A stretch of 11,796 bases of DNA from assembly GCA_045617225.1 (NCBI GenBank), contig JAZLIC010000010.1:1-11796 (forward strand), read 5' to 3'. The stretch comes from JAZLIC01 sp045617225 (GTDB lineage Bacteria > Bacillota > Clostridia > Monoglobales > Monoglobaceae). This document shows, piece by piece, positions 1 to 6,397 of this stretch (position 1 is the stretch's first letter; every line of letters starts with the position of its first letter). The translations under genes and the position numbers were made by a program. Under the pieces are notes generated by a model. That model made no database searches. It saw nothing but the letters and a program-made list of their open reading frames with translations, and was not told the DNA's origin.

Positions 1-1385
1 GTGTCGCCGCTTATGCAACGCACTGACAACATATCAAAAGCGCCCTTTACTATAACCACATATTTTCCGTCAATCTTATTTACGACAGACATCAATTTTC
101 TGTCAGAGTCAAACGGGATTTCGGCTATGCGCGGATAATCCTCGCTTAACTTTTCTTTTATATATCCGTTTTTATATGCACCTACCACAATGGCAGTTTC
201 GGTAGGATCGCCTATATGCTCCTCCTTGCCTTCTTTAAATGCCACAGAGCCATCACAGCATAAAGTTCCGTAGCACAAAAGCTTCTTGACCGCATCGGAA
301 TTATTTGACGAAATATCCTCTACCTCGCCGCCGTCTGTATATGCCTTTGTAAGCGTCATACGATTTTGAGTAAGCGTACCTGTCTTATCGGAGCATATAA
401 TCGAAGCACTGCCCAATGTTTCAACCGCAGGCAGTCTGCGTATAAGTGCGTGCCTTTTAACCATTCTCTGCACACCGATAGATAAAACGATGGTCACAAT
501 GGCAGGCAAGCCCTCCGGTATCGCAGATACCGCCAAGGAAATTGAGGTCATAAAAATTTCCATAACGGGAAGATTATTTAAAACGCCTACCGCAAAGATA
601 ATCACGCAAGCGGCAATCGCCATAATACCTAAATATTTACCGAGCTGTGACAACTTCTCCTGAAGCGGCGTTTGACCGTCGTCCTCGCTTTCCAACAGGT
701 TTGCAATCATACCCATCTGAGTATCCATACCCGTTGCGGTCACTACCGCCAAGGCAGTACCATAGGTTACACTGCAACCTGAAAACACCATATTTATACG
801 GTCGCCGAGCGGTGCATCTTCTTTAACACTCGCACCAAAATCCTTTTCCACAGGGACAGACTCACCTGTCAGGGCGGACTCCTCCACCTTTAAATTCGCA
901 GAGGATATAAGCCTTGCATCGGCAGGCACAAAGTCGCCTGCTTCTAACTTTATAATATCGCCCGGCACCAATAGAGCCGCATCTATGACGCTTTCCGCAC
1001 CGTCTCGAATAACCCTTGCACGTGGAGCGGAAAGACTTTTAAGTGCGTCCAGAGATTTTTCTGCCTTACTCTCCTGCACAACGCCCATTATCGCATTTAA
1101 AACAACAATAAGGATAATAAGTGCAGGCTCAAAGAATTCTCTTAAATTTCCTTCGGTACAGGCGACCGCAAATGATATAACAGCCGCAAAAATCAGAATT
1201 AAAATCATCACATCTTTAAACTGCTCTATAAAGCGTTCAAAAAGTGTCTTTTTCTTCTTCTCGCGGAATTTATTATCTCCGTACTTTTCACGCTTTTCCA
1301 AAATCTTATCTTGTGTAAGACCTGTCTTTATGTCTGTCGCCAAGCTATTTATTACCTCATTTACCTCTTGTGCGTGAAACTTCAT
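1..1385 (-). CDS. P2A-type (SERCA-like) calcium-transporting P-type ATPase, N-terminal part
   Basis: ATP-driven cation pump of the cytoplasmic membrane, most likely exporting Ca2+. The reverse-strand frame stays open for 461 codons and then leaves the left edge. Visible in order: a cation-ATPase N-terminal region (about 1-50), a first membrane pair (about 60-105), the actuator loop motif TGES (173-176), a second membrane pair containing IPEGLPA (about 289-295; the SERCA Ca2+-site sequence in M4), the phosphorylation motif DKTGTLT with Asp333, and the nucleotide-domain KGA motif (Lys447). The rest of the N domain, the P-domain hinge and M5-M10 are missing because of the window edge, not because of a visible mutation. 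ATG at 1385 is preferred over ATG at 1391 because AGAGG lies 8 nt before it. The start lies inside the 3' end of queH, so the two are probably translationally coupled. The PEGLP motif argues against heavy-metal (CPx) and K+ pumps. Mn2+ or mixed specificity cannot be excluded. Confidence 0.93.
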   Translation of the reverse strand, partial: MKFHAQEVNEVINSLATDIKTGLTQDKILEKREKYGDNKFREKKKKTLFERFIEQFKDVMILILIFAAVISFAVACTEGNLREFFEPALIILIVVLNAIMGVVQESKAEKSLDALKSLSAPRARVIRDGAESVIDAALLVPGDIIKLEAGDFVPADARLISSANLKVEESALTGESVPVEKDFGASVKEDAPLGDRINMVFSGCSVTYGTALAVVTATGMDTQMGMIANLLESEDDGQTPLQEKLSQLGKYLGIMAIAACVIIFAVGVLNNLPVMEIFMTSISLAVSAIPEGLPAIVTIVLSIGVQRMVKRHALIRRLPAVETLGSASIICSDKTGTLTQNRMTLTKAYTDGGEVEDISSNNSDAVKKLLCYGTLCCDGSVAFKEGKEEHIGDPTETAIVVGAYKNGYIKEKLSEDYPRIAEIPFDSDRKLMSVVNKIDGKYVVIVKGAFDMLSVRCISGD

Positions 1386-2025
1386 TTTCATCACCTCTAT
1401 TATAAATAGTATTATCAACATTTTTGCTGAAAATACAACCGCAATAATTCTGCCGATAGAGATTATACTTTCTCGATAATTCTATCGAACGTTTATAGCC
1501 TTCTCGCTTTTTAAAGTCATTCGGCAGATGCTTTATATTGCACTTTTCGGCAAGCTCCTCGCCAATTCTGTTTAAAGTGTCTGCATTTTTAAGGGGACTT
1601 ATACTGAGGGTTGAAGCAAAATACTCAAAGCCTGATTTCTTTGCCATCTCTGCCGCCTTTCCAAGCCGCAAATTAAAGCATATTTCGCAACGCTCTCCGC
1701 CCTCCGGGGCATCTTCAAAGCCTTTTATCGCAGTGAAAAAGCTGTCCGAATTATAATCACAGTCGCAAATATCCACATCGTTTTTATATTCCGCTTCCGA
1801 GATTAAGCGTTTAAGCTCCGCCTTCCGTTTTTCGTACTCCTCTTTCGGACTGATATTTGGGTTATAGAACAAGACGGTAATATAAAAATATTCCGTCAGG
1901 TATTCTAAAACATAACTACTGCAAGGGGCACAACAACAATGGAGCAAAAGATGCGGTTTTTTGCCCTCCTTATCCAAATTTGCAATAATTTCGTCAAGTT
2001 CCTTTTGGTAATTTCTCTTATTCAT
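1357..2025 (-). CDS. queH: Epoxyqueuosine reductase QueH
   Basis: Catalyses the last step of queuosine synthesis, reducing epoxyqueuosine to queuosine at the wobble base of GUN-anticodon tRNAs in the cytoplasm. The 222-residue product matches the QueH (formerly DUF208) family in length and motifs: HCCCAPCSS (29-37), a GERCEIC pair (Cys113 and Cys116), the FASTLSISPLKN segment (136-147) and a C-terminal NYCGC (193-197). In characterised QueH proteins, conserved cysteines of the first two motifs bind an Fe-S cluster and neighbouring metal. All appear intact here. Upstream in-frame GTG (2034) and ATG (2031) exist, but AGGG lies 8 nt before ATG 2025, which I take as the start. The last 29 nt overlap the Ca2+ ATPase start, implying a two-gene unit. 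No other queuosine gene is visible. It is unrelated in sequence to the analogous enzyme QueG. Confidence 0.93.
   Translation of the reverse strand: MNKRNYQKELDEIIANLDKEGKKPHLLLHCCCAPCSSYVLEYLTEYFYITVLFYNPNISPKEEYEKRKAELKRLISEAEYKNDVDICDCDYNSDSFFTAIKGFEDAPEGGERCEICFNLRLGKAAEMAKKSGFEYFASTLSISPLKNADTLNRIGEELAEKCNIKHLPNDFKKREGYKRSIELSRKYNLYRQNYCGCIFSKNVDNTIYNRGDENEVSRTRGK
1390..1398 (-). promoter_or_regulatory. Ribosome binding site deciding the Ca2+ ATPase start
   Basis: Reverse-strand AGAGGTGAT matches the anti-Shine-Dalgarno complement well. AGAGG sits 8 nt before ATG 1385 but only 2 nt before ATG 1391, so 1385 is the likelier start. The site lies wholly inside the queH coding region. Confidence 0.7.
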
Positions 2026-2029
2026 ACAC

Positions 2030-2037
2030 ATCACCCT
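2030..2037 (-). promoter_or_regulatory. Ribosome binding site deciding the queH start
   Basis: Reverse-strand AGGGTGAT, with AGGG 8 nt before ATG 2025. The in-frame GTG at 2034 and ATG at 2031 overlap this site and are less likely starts. Confidence 0.65.
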
Positions 2038-2044
2038 ATTATAT

Positions 2045-2053
2045 ACTATAACA
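2045..2053 (-). promoter_or_regulatory. Candidate extended -10 promoter element for queH
   Basis: The reverse strand reads TGTTATAGT, an extended -10 pattern (TG, one base, TATAGT). No good -35 hexamer is seen at the usual spacing. A start about 7 nt downstream would leave a very short leader, beginning almost at the queH ribosome site. It is the best candidate in this gap, but weak. Confidence 0.3.
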
Positions 2054-2095
2054 GATAGATATGACGGAATGATAAAAAATGTGTAACATTTTTGT

Positions 2096-2132
2096 AAAAC
2101 CCTCTCAATCCCTCTTGTAATTATAGGGTTTT
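2096..2132. repeat. 8-bp inverted repeat in the divergent promoter region
   Basis: AAAACCCT (2096-2103) and AGGGTTTT (2125-2132) are perfect reverse complements separated by 21 nt. They lie upstream of the rightward -35 and upstream of the leftward -10 candidate, where a regulator could act on both units. The second arm runs into a T run, but the long loop and the position argue against a transcription terminator. It could be chance in AT-rich DNA. Confidence 0.35.
2100..2115. repeat. CCCTCT direct repeat at 10-bp spacing
   Basis: CCCTCT occurs at 2100-2105 and again at 2110-2115, exactly 10 bp start to start, so both copies would face the same side of the helix. It overlaps the left arm of the inverted repeat. 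The unit is short, so an operator role is only a suggestion. Confidence 0.3.
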
Positions 2133-2147
2133 TACCGCCTCTGTGCC

Positions 2148-2176
2148 TTGACTTTTTTGTGTTTTTAAGGTATAAT
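2148..2176 (+). promoter_or_regulatory. Strong sigma-A type promoter for the rightward gene cluster
   Basis: TTGACT (2148-2153) and TATAAT (2171-2176) are separated by exactly 17 bp, one mismatch from the full housekeeping consensus. The expected start near 2183 leaves a leader of about 27 nt before the methyltransferase ATG, too short for a riboswitch. It is the only clear promoter ahead of the ten-gene rightward run. Confidence 0.85.
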
Positions 2177-2195
2177 CAAACGGATAATATTCGTT

Positions 2196-2202
2196 GGGAG
2201 GG
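2196..2202 (+). promoter_or_regulatory. Ribosome binding site deciding the methyltransferase start
   Basis: GGGAGGG lies 7 nt before ATG 2210. An in-frame upstream start at 2159 falls between the -35 and -10 hexamers of the promoter and could not be on this transcript, so 2210 is the start. Confidence 0.85.
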
Positions 2203-2209
2203 TAACACA

Positions 2210-3082
2210 ATGTTTTTGTCGGACGGCTGGAAGGATTACGAATTACTTGAATGTTCAAAAGGTGAAAAATTAGAGCGTTGGGGTAATGTTTTGCTTATAA
2301 GACCGGACCCGCAAGTTATATGGGAAATTCCCAAAAGTGACCTCTCTGCTGAATGGAAATCGGCATCTGCTCGTTATATCCGCAGTTCAAGCGGCGGCGG
2401 CAGATGGGAAAGCTATACAAAGCTTCCCGAAAGTTGGAGCATAAACTATAAAAATCTTAAATTCGGAGTAAAGCCGATGGGCTTTAAGCATACGGGACTT
2501 TTCCCGGAGCAGGCAACAAATTGGGATTGGTTCTCGGATTTAATAAAAAACGCCCCTTATAAAGATGTGCGTGTTTTAAATCTCTTTGCATACACAGGCG
2601 GCGCAACTATGGCGGCATCTGCCGCAGGTGCATCTGTCTGCCATGTTGATGCGGCAAAAGGTATGGTAAATTGGGCAAAGGAAAATGCAGTTTTATCAGG
2701 ACTCAGCGAAAGGCCCATAAGATATATTGTTGATGATGTAAAAAAGTTTGTGGAGCGCGAAATAAGGCGCGGCAAAGAATATGATGCAATAATAATGGAC
2801 CCTCCCTCTTATGGCAGAGGTCCCGGAGGCGAACTTTGGAAGATTGAGGACGCACTCTTTGATTTGGTAAACCTTTGCATAAAGGTTTTAAGCGACAGAG
2901 CGTTATTCTTCTTGATAAACTCCTATACAACAGGTCTGTCCGGAAGCGTTCTTGAAAACTGTATGAAGCTTACTCTGCTAAAACGCTTCGGCGGCAAAAT
3001 TGATGTAGATGAGGTAGGCTTACCTACCAAAAAAGGCTCTCTTGTACTTCCGTGCGGATTTTCCGCACGCTGGGAAAGATAA
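2210..3082 (+). CDS. Class I SAM-dependent RNA methyltransferase, RlmI/RlmK-like (COG1092 type)
   Basis: Probable cytoplasmic methyltransferase using S-adenosylmethionine, by family an rRNA base methylase. Of the 290 residues, roughly the first 85 form an N-terminal beta-rich region, followed by the family-typical KHTGLFPEQ segment (93-101), SAM-binding motif I LNLFAYTGGAT (123-133), an acidic residue after the second strand (Asp147), acidic residues at 175-176 and the catalytic-loop motif MDPPSYGRGP (196-205). The DPPSYG signature is the RlmI/RlmK form of the (N/D)PPY motif. I see no N-terminal PUA domain like that of E. coli RlmI, so this is a shorter family member whose exact target base cannot be assigned. 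It is the first gene after the strong promoter, and ecfA1 follows after a 25-nt gap. Confidence 0.85.
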   Translation: MFLSDGWKDYELLECSKGEKLERWGNVLLIRPDPQVIWEIPKSDLSAEWKSASARYIRSSSGGGRWESYTKLPESWSINYKNLKFGVKPMGFKHTGLFPEQATNWDWFSDLIKNAPYKDVRVLNLFAYTGGATMAASAAGASVCHVDAAKGMVNWAKENAVLSGLSERPIRYIVDDVKKFVEREIRRGKEYDAIIMDPPSYGRGPGGELWKIEDALFDLVNLCIKVLSDRALFFLINSYTTGLSGSVLENCMKLTLLKRFGGKIDVDEVGLPTKKGSLVLPCGFSARWER

Positions 3083-3107
3083 ATGTTATTTGGCGGTGAA
3101 TAAATCT

Positions 3108-3962
3108 ATGAAGGATATAATAAAAATTGAAAACCTTTGTTATTCCTATGTGGGGGATGAGGACACAAAACCCACCGAGGTCTTAAAAAACATAAATTTA
3201 AGCATCGCCGAAGGTGACTTTGTGGCAGTTTTGGGGCATAACGGTTCAGGCAAATCCACCCTTGCAAAGCACTTAAACGCAATTCTTCTTCCAACAGAGG
3301 GCAAAATATTTGTAGACGGTATTGACACCGCCGACGAAAGCAAGCTCTATGACCTCAGGCAAAGAGTGGGTATGGTTTTTCAAAATCCCGATAACCAAAT
3401 GGTTGCCACCATTGTGGAAGAAGACGTGGCTTTCGCACCGGAAAACCTGGGACTGCCCTCCGATGAAATTCAAAAGAGAGTAGACTACGCATTAGAAGCG
3501 GTGAATATGACGGAATTCAAAAACCACGCACCGCATATGCTCTCAGGCGGTCAGAAGCAAAGAGTTGCCATCGCAGGCGTTCTTGCAATGGAGCCTAAAA
3601 TTATTGTTTTGGACGAGCCCACCGCTATGCTCGACCCATCGGGCAGAGATGAGATTATGCAGACAATAAAGAAGCTTAATAAAGAAAAAAATATTACAGT
3701 TATACTTATTACCCATTATATGAATGAGGCAGTGCAAGCAGACAGAGTTGTAATTATAGATAAGGGCGAAATAAAGATGGACGGTACACCGCACGACATA
3801 TTTCCGCAGGTTGAAAAGCTTAAAGAATATGGTCTTGAAACACCGCAATCTACCATTCTTGCATCAATACTAAAAAAAGAAATACCTGATATTGATGACA
3901 CGGTTTTAAATGCAAAAGAGTGTACCGATACAATCCTTAAATCATTGAAAGAGAAGATATAA
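3108..3962 (+). CDS. ecfA1: ECF transporter ATPase subunit EcfA1
   Basis: One of the two ATP-binding subunits of an energy-coupling factor (ECF) importer. It hydrolyses ATP on the cytoplasmic face and drives the membrane subunit EcfT. The 284 residues carry Walker A GHNGSGKST (43-51), a Q-loop FQNPDNQ (91-97) typical of EcfA proteins, signature LSGGQ (145-149), Walker B IIVLDE (165-170) and the switch His203. All are intact. After the nucleotide domain there is the C-terminal extension of about 60 residues that is usual for EcfA. The frame is open further upstream into the methyltransferase gene, but ATG 3108 begins the normal EcfA N-terminus (MKDIIKIENL). Its ribosome site is modest (GGCGGTGA, 3092-3099). 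A single nucleotide separates it from ecfA2. Confidence 0.93.
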   Translation: MKDIIKIENLCYSYVGDEDTKPTEVLKNINLSIAEGDFVAVLGHNGSGKSTLAKHLNAILLPTEGKIFVDGIDTADESKLYDLRQRVGMVFQNPDNQMVATIVEEDVAFAPENLGLPSDEIQKRVDYALEAVNMTEFKNHAPHMLSGGQKQRVAIAGVLAMEPKIIVLDEPTAMLDPSGRDEIMQTIKKLNKEKNITVILITHYMNEAVQADRVVIIDKGEIKMDGTPHDIFPQVEKLKEYGLETPQSTILASILKKEIPDIDDTVLNAKECTDTILKSLKEKI

Positions 3963-3963
3963 A

Positions 3964-4824
3964 ATGATTAAACTTGAAAACATAAGCTACACATATATGC
4001 CGGGCGGTCCATTTGAAAGAAAGGCGCTAAACAATGTCAATCTTAAAATAGAGGACGGAGAGTTTATAGGTCTTATCGGTCATACCGGCTCAGGCAAGTC
4101 CACATTGATGCAACTCTTAAACGGACTTTTAAAGCCGTCTGAGGGCAGAGTTATCATTGACGGAAAAGACTTATCCGAAAAAGGCGTAAACATTCGTGAT
4201 ATCCGCTTTAAGGTAGGTCTTGTTATGCAATATCCGGAATATCAACTGTTTGAAGAAACCGTGCGAAAGGACATTGCCTTTGGACCTAAAAATATGGGGC
4301 TTACGCAAGAGGAAATTGATGACAGAGTAGTTTTTGCGGCAAAGACGGTAGGTATATCGGAGGAACTTTTGGACAAGTCACCTTTTGACTTATCCGGAGG
4401 TCAAAAAAGGCGTGTTGCAATCGCAGGCGTTCTTGCGATGGAGCCGAAAATCCTGATTTTAGACGAGCCAACCGCCGGTCTTGACCCTATCGGCAGAGAT
4501 GAAATTTTGTGTCAAATAAGCGATATGCACAAACGCACCGGCATTACTATAATCCTCTCATCACACAGTATGGAGGATATTGCAAAATATGCAGATAAAA
4601 TACTTGTTATGAATAAGGGCGCAGTAGAATTCTTTGATAAACCGCGTGCGGTATTCAGCGAGAGTAAACGCCTCAGCGAAATCGGACTGTCCGTACCGGA
4701 AGTTACAAAAATCACAGACGCACTGCGTGGCGCAGGATACCCTCTGCCTGACGGAATATATACCGTAGCGGAAGCAGGCAGGCTTATCGCCGAATTATAT
4801 AAAGGGGGGATAAGCAAATGCTGA
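3964..4824 (+). CDS. ecfA2: ECF transporter ATPase subunit EcfA2
   Basis: Second ATPase of the ECF energising module, expected to pair with EcfA1 as a heterodimer under EcfT. The 286 residues hold Walker A GHTGSGKST (39-47), Q-loop MQYPEYQ (88-94), signature LSGGQ (143-147), Walker B ILILDE (163-168) and switch His201. The MQYPEYQLFEETV stretch is characteristic of EcfA2 rather than EcfA1, which fits the gene order. Length is normal. It starts 1 nt after the ecfA1 stop and overlaps ecfT by 7 nt, so stoichiometric translation by coupling is likely. Calling it a cobalt-specific CbiO would be less apt, since no cobalt or nickel subunit is nearby. Confidence 0.93.
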   Translation: MIKLENISYTYMPGGPFERKALNNVNLKIEDGEFIGLIGHTGSGKSTLMQLLNGLLKPSEGRVIIDGKDLSEKGVNIRDIRFKVGLVMQYPEYQLFEETVRKDIAFGPKNMGLTQEEIDDRVVFAAKTVGISEELLDKSPFDLSGGQKRRVAIAGVLAMEPKILILDEPTAGLDPIGRDEILCQISDMHKRTGITIILSSHSMEDIAKYADKILVMNKGAVEFFDKPRAVFSESKRLSEIGLSVPEVTKITDALRGAGYPLPDGIYTVAEAGRLIAELYKGGISKC

Positions 4825-5618
4825 GAGATATTACCTTAGGGCAGTTCTTTCCGGGGAATTCTCCCATTCATCGTTTAGACCCACGCACAAAAATACTTAT
4901 GGCCATTGTATATATTGTCTTTATCTTTTTGATAGACAACTTTTTTGGGTATGCAGTTCTTGCTCTTTTTACAATTTTTGTTGTGGCTGTTTCAAAGATA
5001 CCGCCGGGATTTGTTTTTAAAGGTCTTAAACCGATAATGTTTTTTATAGTTATCACCGCAATGTTTAATCTGTTTTTAACCGACGGCAGAGTTATCTGGC
5101 AATGGAAGGTATTTAAAATCACCTATGAGGGTATATATTTTGCCGCTTTTATGGTTCTTCGCCTTTTCTTTCTGGTGCTTGGAACATCGGTGCTTACCCT
5201 TACCACCTCGCCTATCGCTTTGACCGACGGTTTGGAAAGACTGCTCAGTCCGTTTAAGCGTTTGGGATTGCCTGCACACGAGCTTGCAATGATGATGACT
5301 ATTGCGCTCAGGTTTATACCTACACTGCTCAGCGAAACCGATAAGATTATCAAAGCACAATCCGCCCGCGGTGCAGACTTTGAAAGCGGAAACCTTGTAA
5401 GGCGCGCAAAGGCAATGGTGCCTATACTCATACCTTTGTTTATAAGCGCCTTCCGCCGTGCCGACGAGCTTGCAACCGCTATGGAGAGCCGTTGCTACCA
5501 CGGCGGCGAAAACCGTACACGCCTGCATGTTTTACATTACGGTGCGGTCGATTTGTACGGTTGGCTTACGGTAACAGTATTTTTGGCTATGATTATTATA
5601 ACGAACTACCTTTTTTAA
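4818..5618 (+). CDS. ecfT: ECF transporter transmembrane coupling subunit EcfT
   Basis: Membrane scaffold that transmits ATPase movement to exchangeable substrate-binding S subunits. The 266 residues show hydrophobic segments near 27-45, 46-60, 72-88, 106-130 and 246-264, with a long amphipathic cytoplasmic stretch between. The family's two basic coupling motifs are recognisable: ARG in QSARGADFESG (181-191) and the second in AMESRCYHGG (221-230), where the classic Ala-Arg-Gly is replaced by Ser-Arg-Cys with the Arg kept. These helices dock into the EcfA grooves. A strong GGGGGG ribosome site precedes the ATG inside the ecfA2 3' end, and the genes overlap by 7 nt. No S subunit gene lies in the window, so the module is probably shared (group II) by S proteins encoded elsewhere. 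Substrate cannot be told from this subunit. Confidence 0.93.
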   Translation: MLRDITLGQFFPGNSPIHRLDPRTKILMAIVYIVFIFLIDNFFGYAVLALFTIFVVAVSKIPPGFVFKGLKPIMFFIVITAMFNLFLTDGRVIWQWKVFKITYEGIYFAAFMVLRLFFLVLGTSVLTLTTSPIALTDGLERLLSPFKRLGLPAHELAMMMTIALRFIPTLLSETDKIIKAQSARGADFESGNLVRRAKAMVPILIPLFISAFRRADELATAMESRCYHGGENRTRLHVLHYGAVDLYGWLTVTVFLAMIIITNYLF

Positions 5619-5629
5619 GGATGGAGAAA

Positions 5630-6397
5630 ATGAAAAGTTTTAAAGTAGTAATAACATTTGACGGGACAGCCTATCATGGCTGGCAACGCCAGAAGAACGG
5701 TATAACCGTTCAGGAGCGGATAGAAAACGCACTCGAAAAAATTTTTGGCACTCCCATCACCGTCACCGGTTGCAGTCGCACAGACGCAGGTGTCCACGCA
5801 CATAATTTTGTCTTTAACTTTTCTGCGGAAACACAGATACCTGCAGAAAAGCTTCCACATGCTTTAAATTATCATTTGGATAGGGATATATCGGCACTCT
5901 CGGCAGTTGAAGTTGATGACAGTTTTAACGCACGCTTTTCTGCCAAGGGTAAAAAATATGTATACAGGATTTGGAACGGGCGTATTCGTGACCCCTTTGC
6001 GGATAAATACAGTTGGCATATCCCCTATCATCTTGATATAGATAAAATGAAGGCGGCGGCAGTCTGTTTTGAAGGCACTCACGACTTTGCCGGATTTATG
6101 GCAACAGGCGGCGACCAAAAGACGACTGTACGCACCGTTACGGAGTGCAGTGTCCGTCAAAATCCCGATTGCAAAGAGGATATACGAATTACCGTTTCGG
6201 CAGATGCCTTTTTGTATAATATGGCAAGAATAATTACAGGTACTCTTTTAGATGTAGGCTTAAACAAGACAGAGCCTGAGGATATACCAAGAATTATAGA
6301 AAGCAAGGACAGAACATTGGGCGGTATGACCGCTCCTCCCCAAGGATTATTTTTAGAAGAGATTTTTTACGAAAGTGAGGTGTGCAAGATTGGATAA
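5630..6397 (+). CDS. truA: tRNA pseudouridine(38-40) synthase TruA
   Basis: Isomerises uridine to pseudouridine at positions 38, 39 and 40 of the tRNA anticodon arm in the cytoplasm. The 255-residue product has the usual TruA length and motifs: DGTAYHGWQRQ near the N-terminus (11-21), the catalytic motif GCSRTDAGVHA (47-57) with nucleophile Asp52, and the late segment FLYNMARIITG. The frame is open upstream through ecfT, and an in-frame ATG at 5621 abuts AAGG with no spacer. ATG 5630 has AAGG 9 nt upstream and begins the normal TruA start (MKSFKVVITFDG), so I chose it. The ecfT stop is 11 nt before. ecfA1-ecfA2-ecfT-truA is a long-known Firmicute gene order, here not next to ribosomal protein genes. 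Confidence 0.95.
   Translation: MKSFKVVITFDGTAYHGWQRQKNGITVQERIENALEKIFGTPITVTGCSRTDAGVHAHNFVFNFSAETQIPAEKLPHALNYHLDRDISALSAVEVDDSFNARFSAKGKKYVYRIWNGRIRDPFADKYSWHIPYHLDIDKMKAAAVCFEGTHDFAGFMATGGDQKTTVRTVTECSVRQNPDCKEDIRITVSADAFLYNMARIITGTLLDVGLNKTEPEDIPRIIESKDRTLGGMTAPPQGLFLEEIFYESEVCKIG
6377..6382 (+). promoter_or_regulatory. Ribosome binding site pointing to a TTG start inside truA
   Basis: GAGGTG lies 7 nt before TTG 6390, in frame with the next gene. The alternative in-frame GTG at 6375 overlaps the site itself and has no ribosome site of its own. Confidence 0.65.

Noticed and set aside
985..1377. Open frame of 130 codons on the plus strand inside the Ca2+ ATPase
   Set aside because: It is antisense to a region with strong P-type ATPase motifs and has no ribosome site or recognisable domain.
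2096..2133. Inverted repeat followed by a T run, read as an intrinsic terminator
   Set aside because: The loop is 21 nt, the stem has only three GC pairs, and it lies between two divergent gene starts where no transcript is expected to end.
2041..2160. Possible preQ1-type riboswitch ahead of queH (an AGAGG...CCCT pattern on the minus strand near 2120-2143)
   Set aside because: The pairing needed for the preQ1-I stem and the A-rich pseudoknot tail do not match the class consensus, and the only -10 candidate lies downstream of this stretch.
2159..2209. Upstream extension of the methyltransferase frame
   Set aside because: It would start between the -35 and -10 boxes of the promoter, upstream of the likely transcription start. 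ATG 2210 has a strong ribosome site.
3042..3107. Upstream extension of ecfA1 overlapping the methyltransferase
   Set aside because: The added residues do not look like an EcfA N-terminus, and the extension has no ribosome site.
5076..5528. Long open frame of 150 codons on the minus strand inside ecfT
   Set aside because: The translation resembles no protein family and is Cys/His/Gln-rich, as expected for antisense of a real gene. The forward frame encodes clear EcfT.
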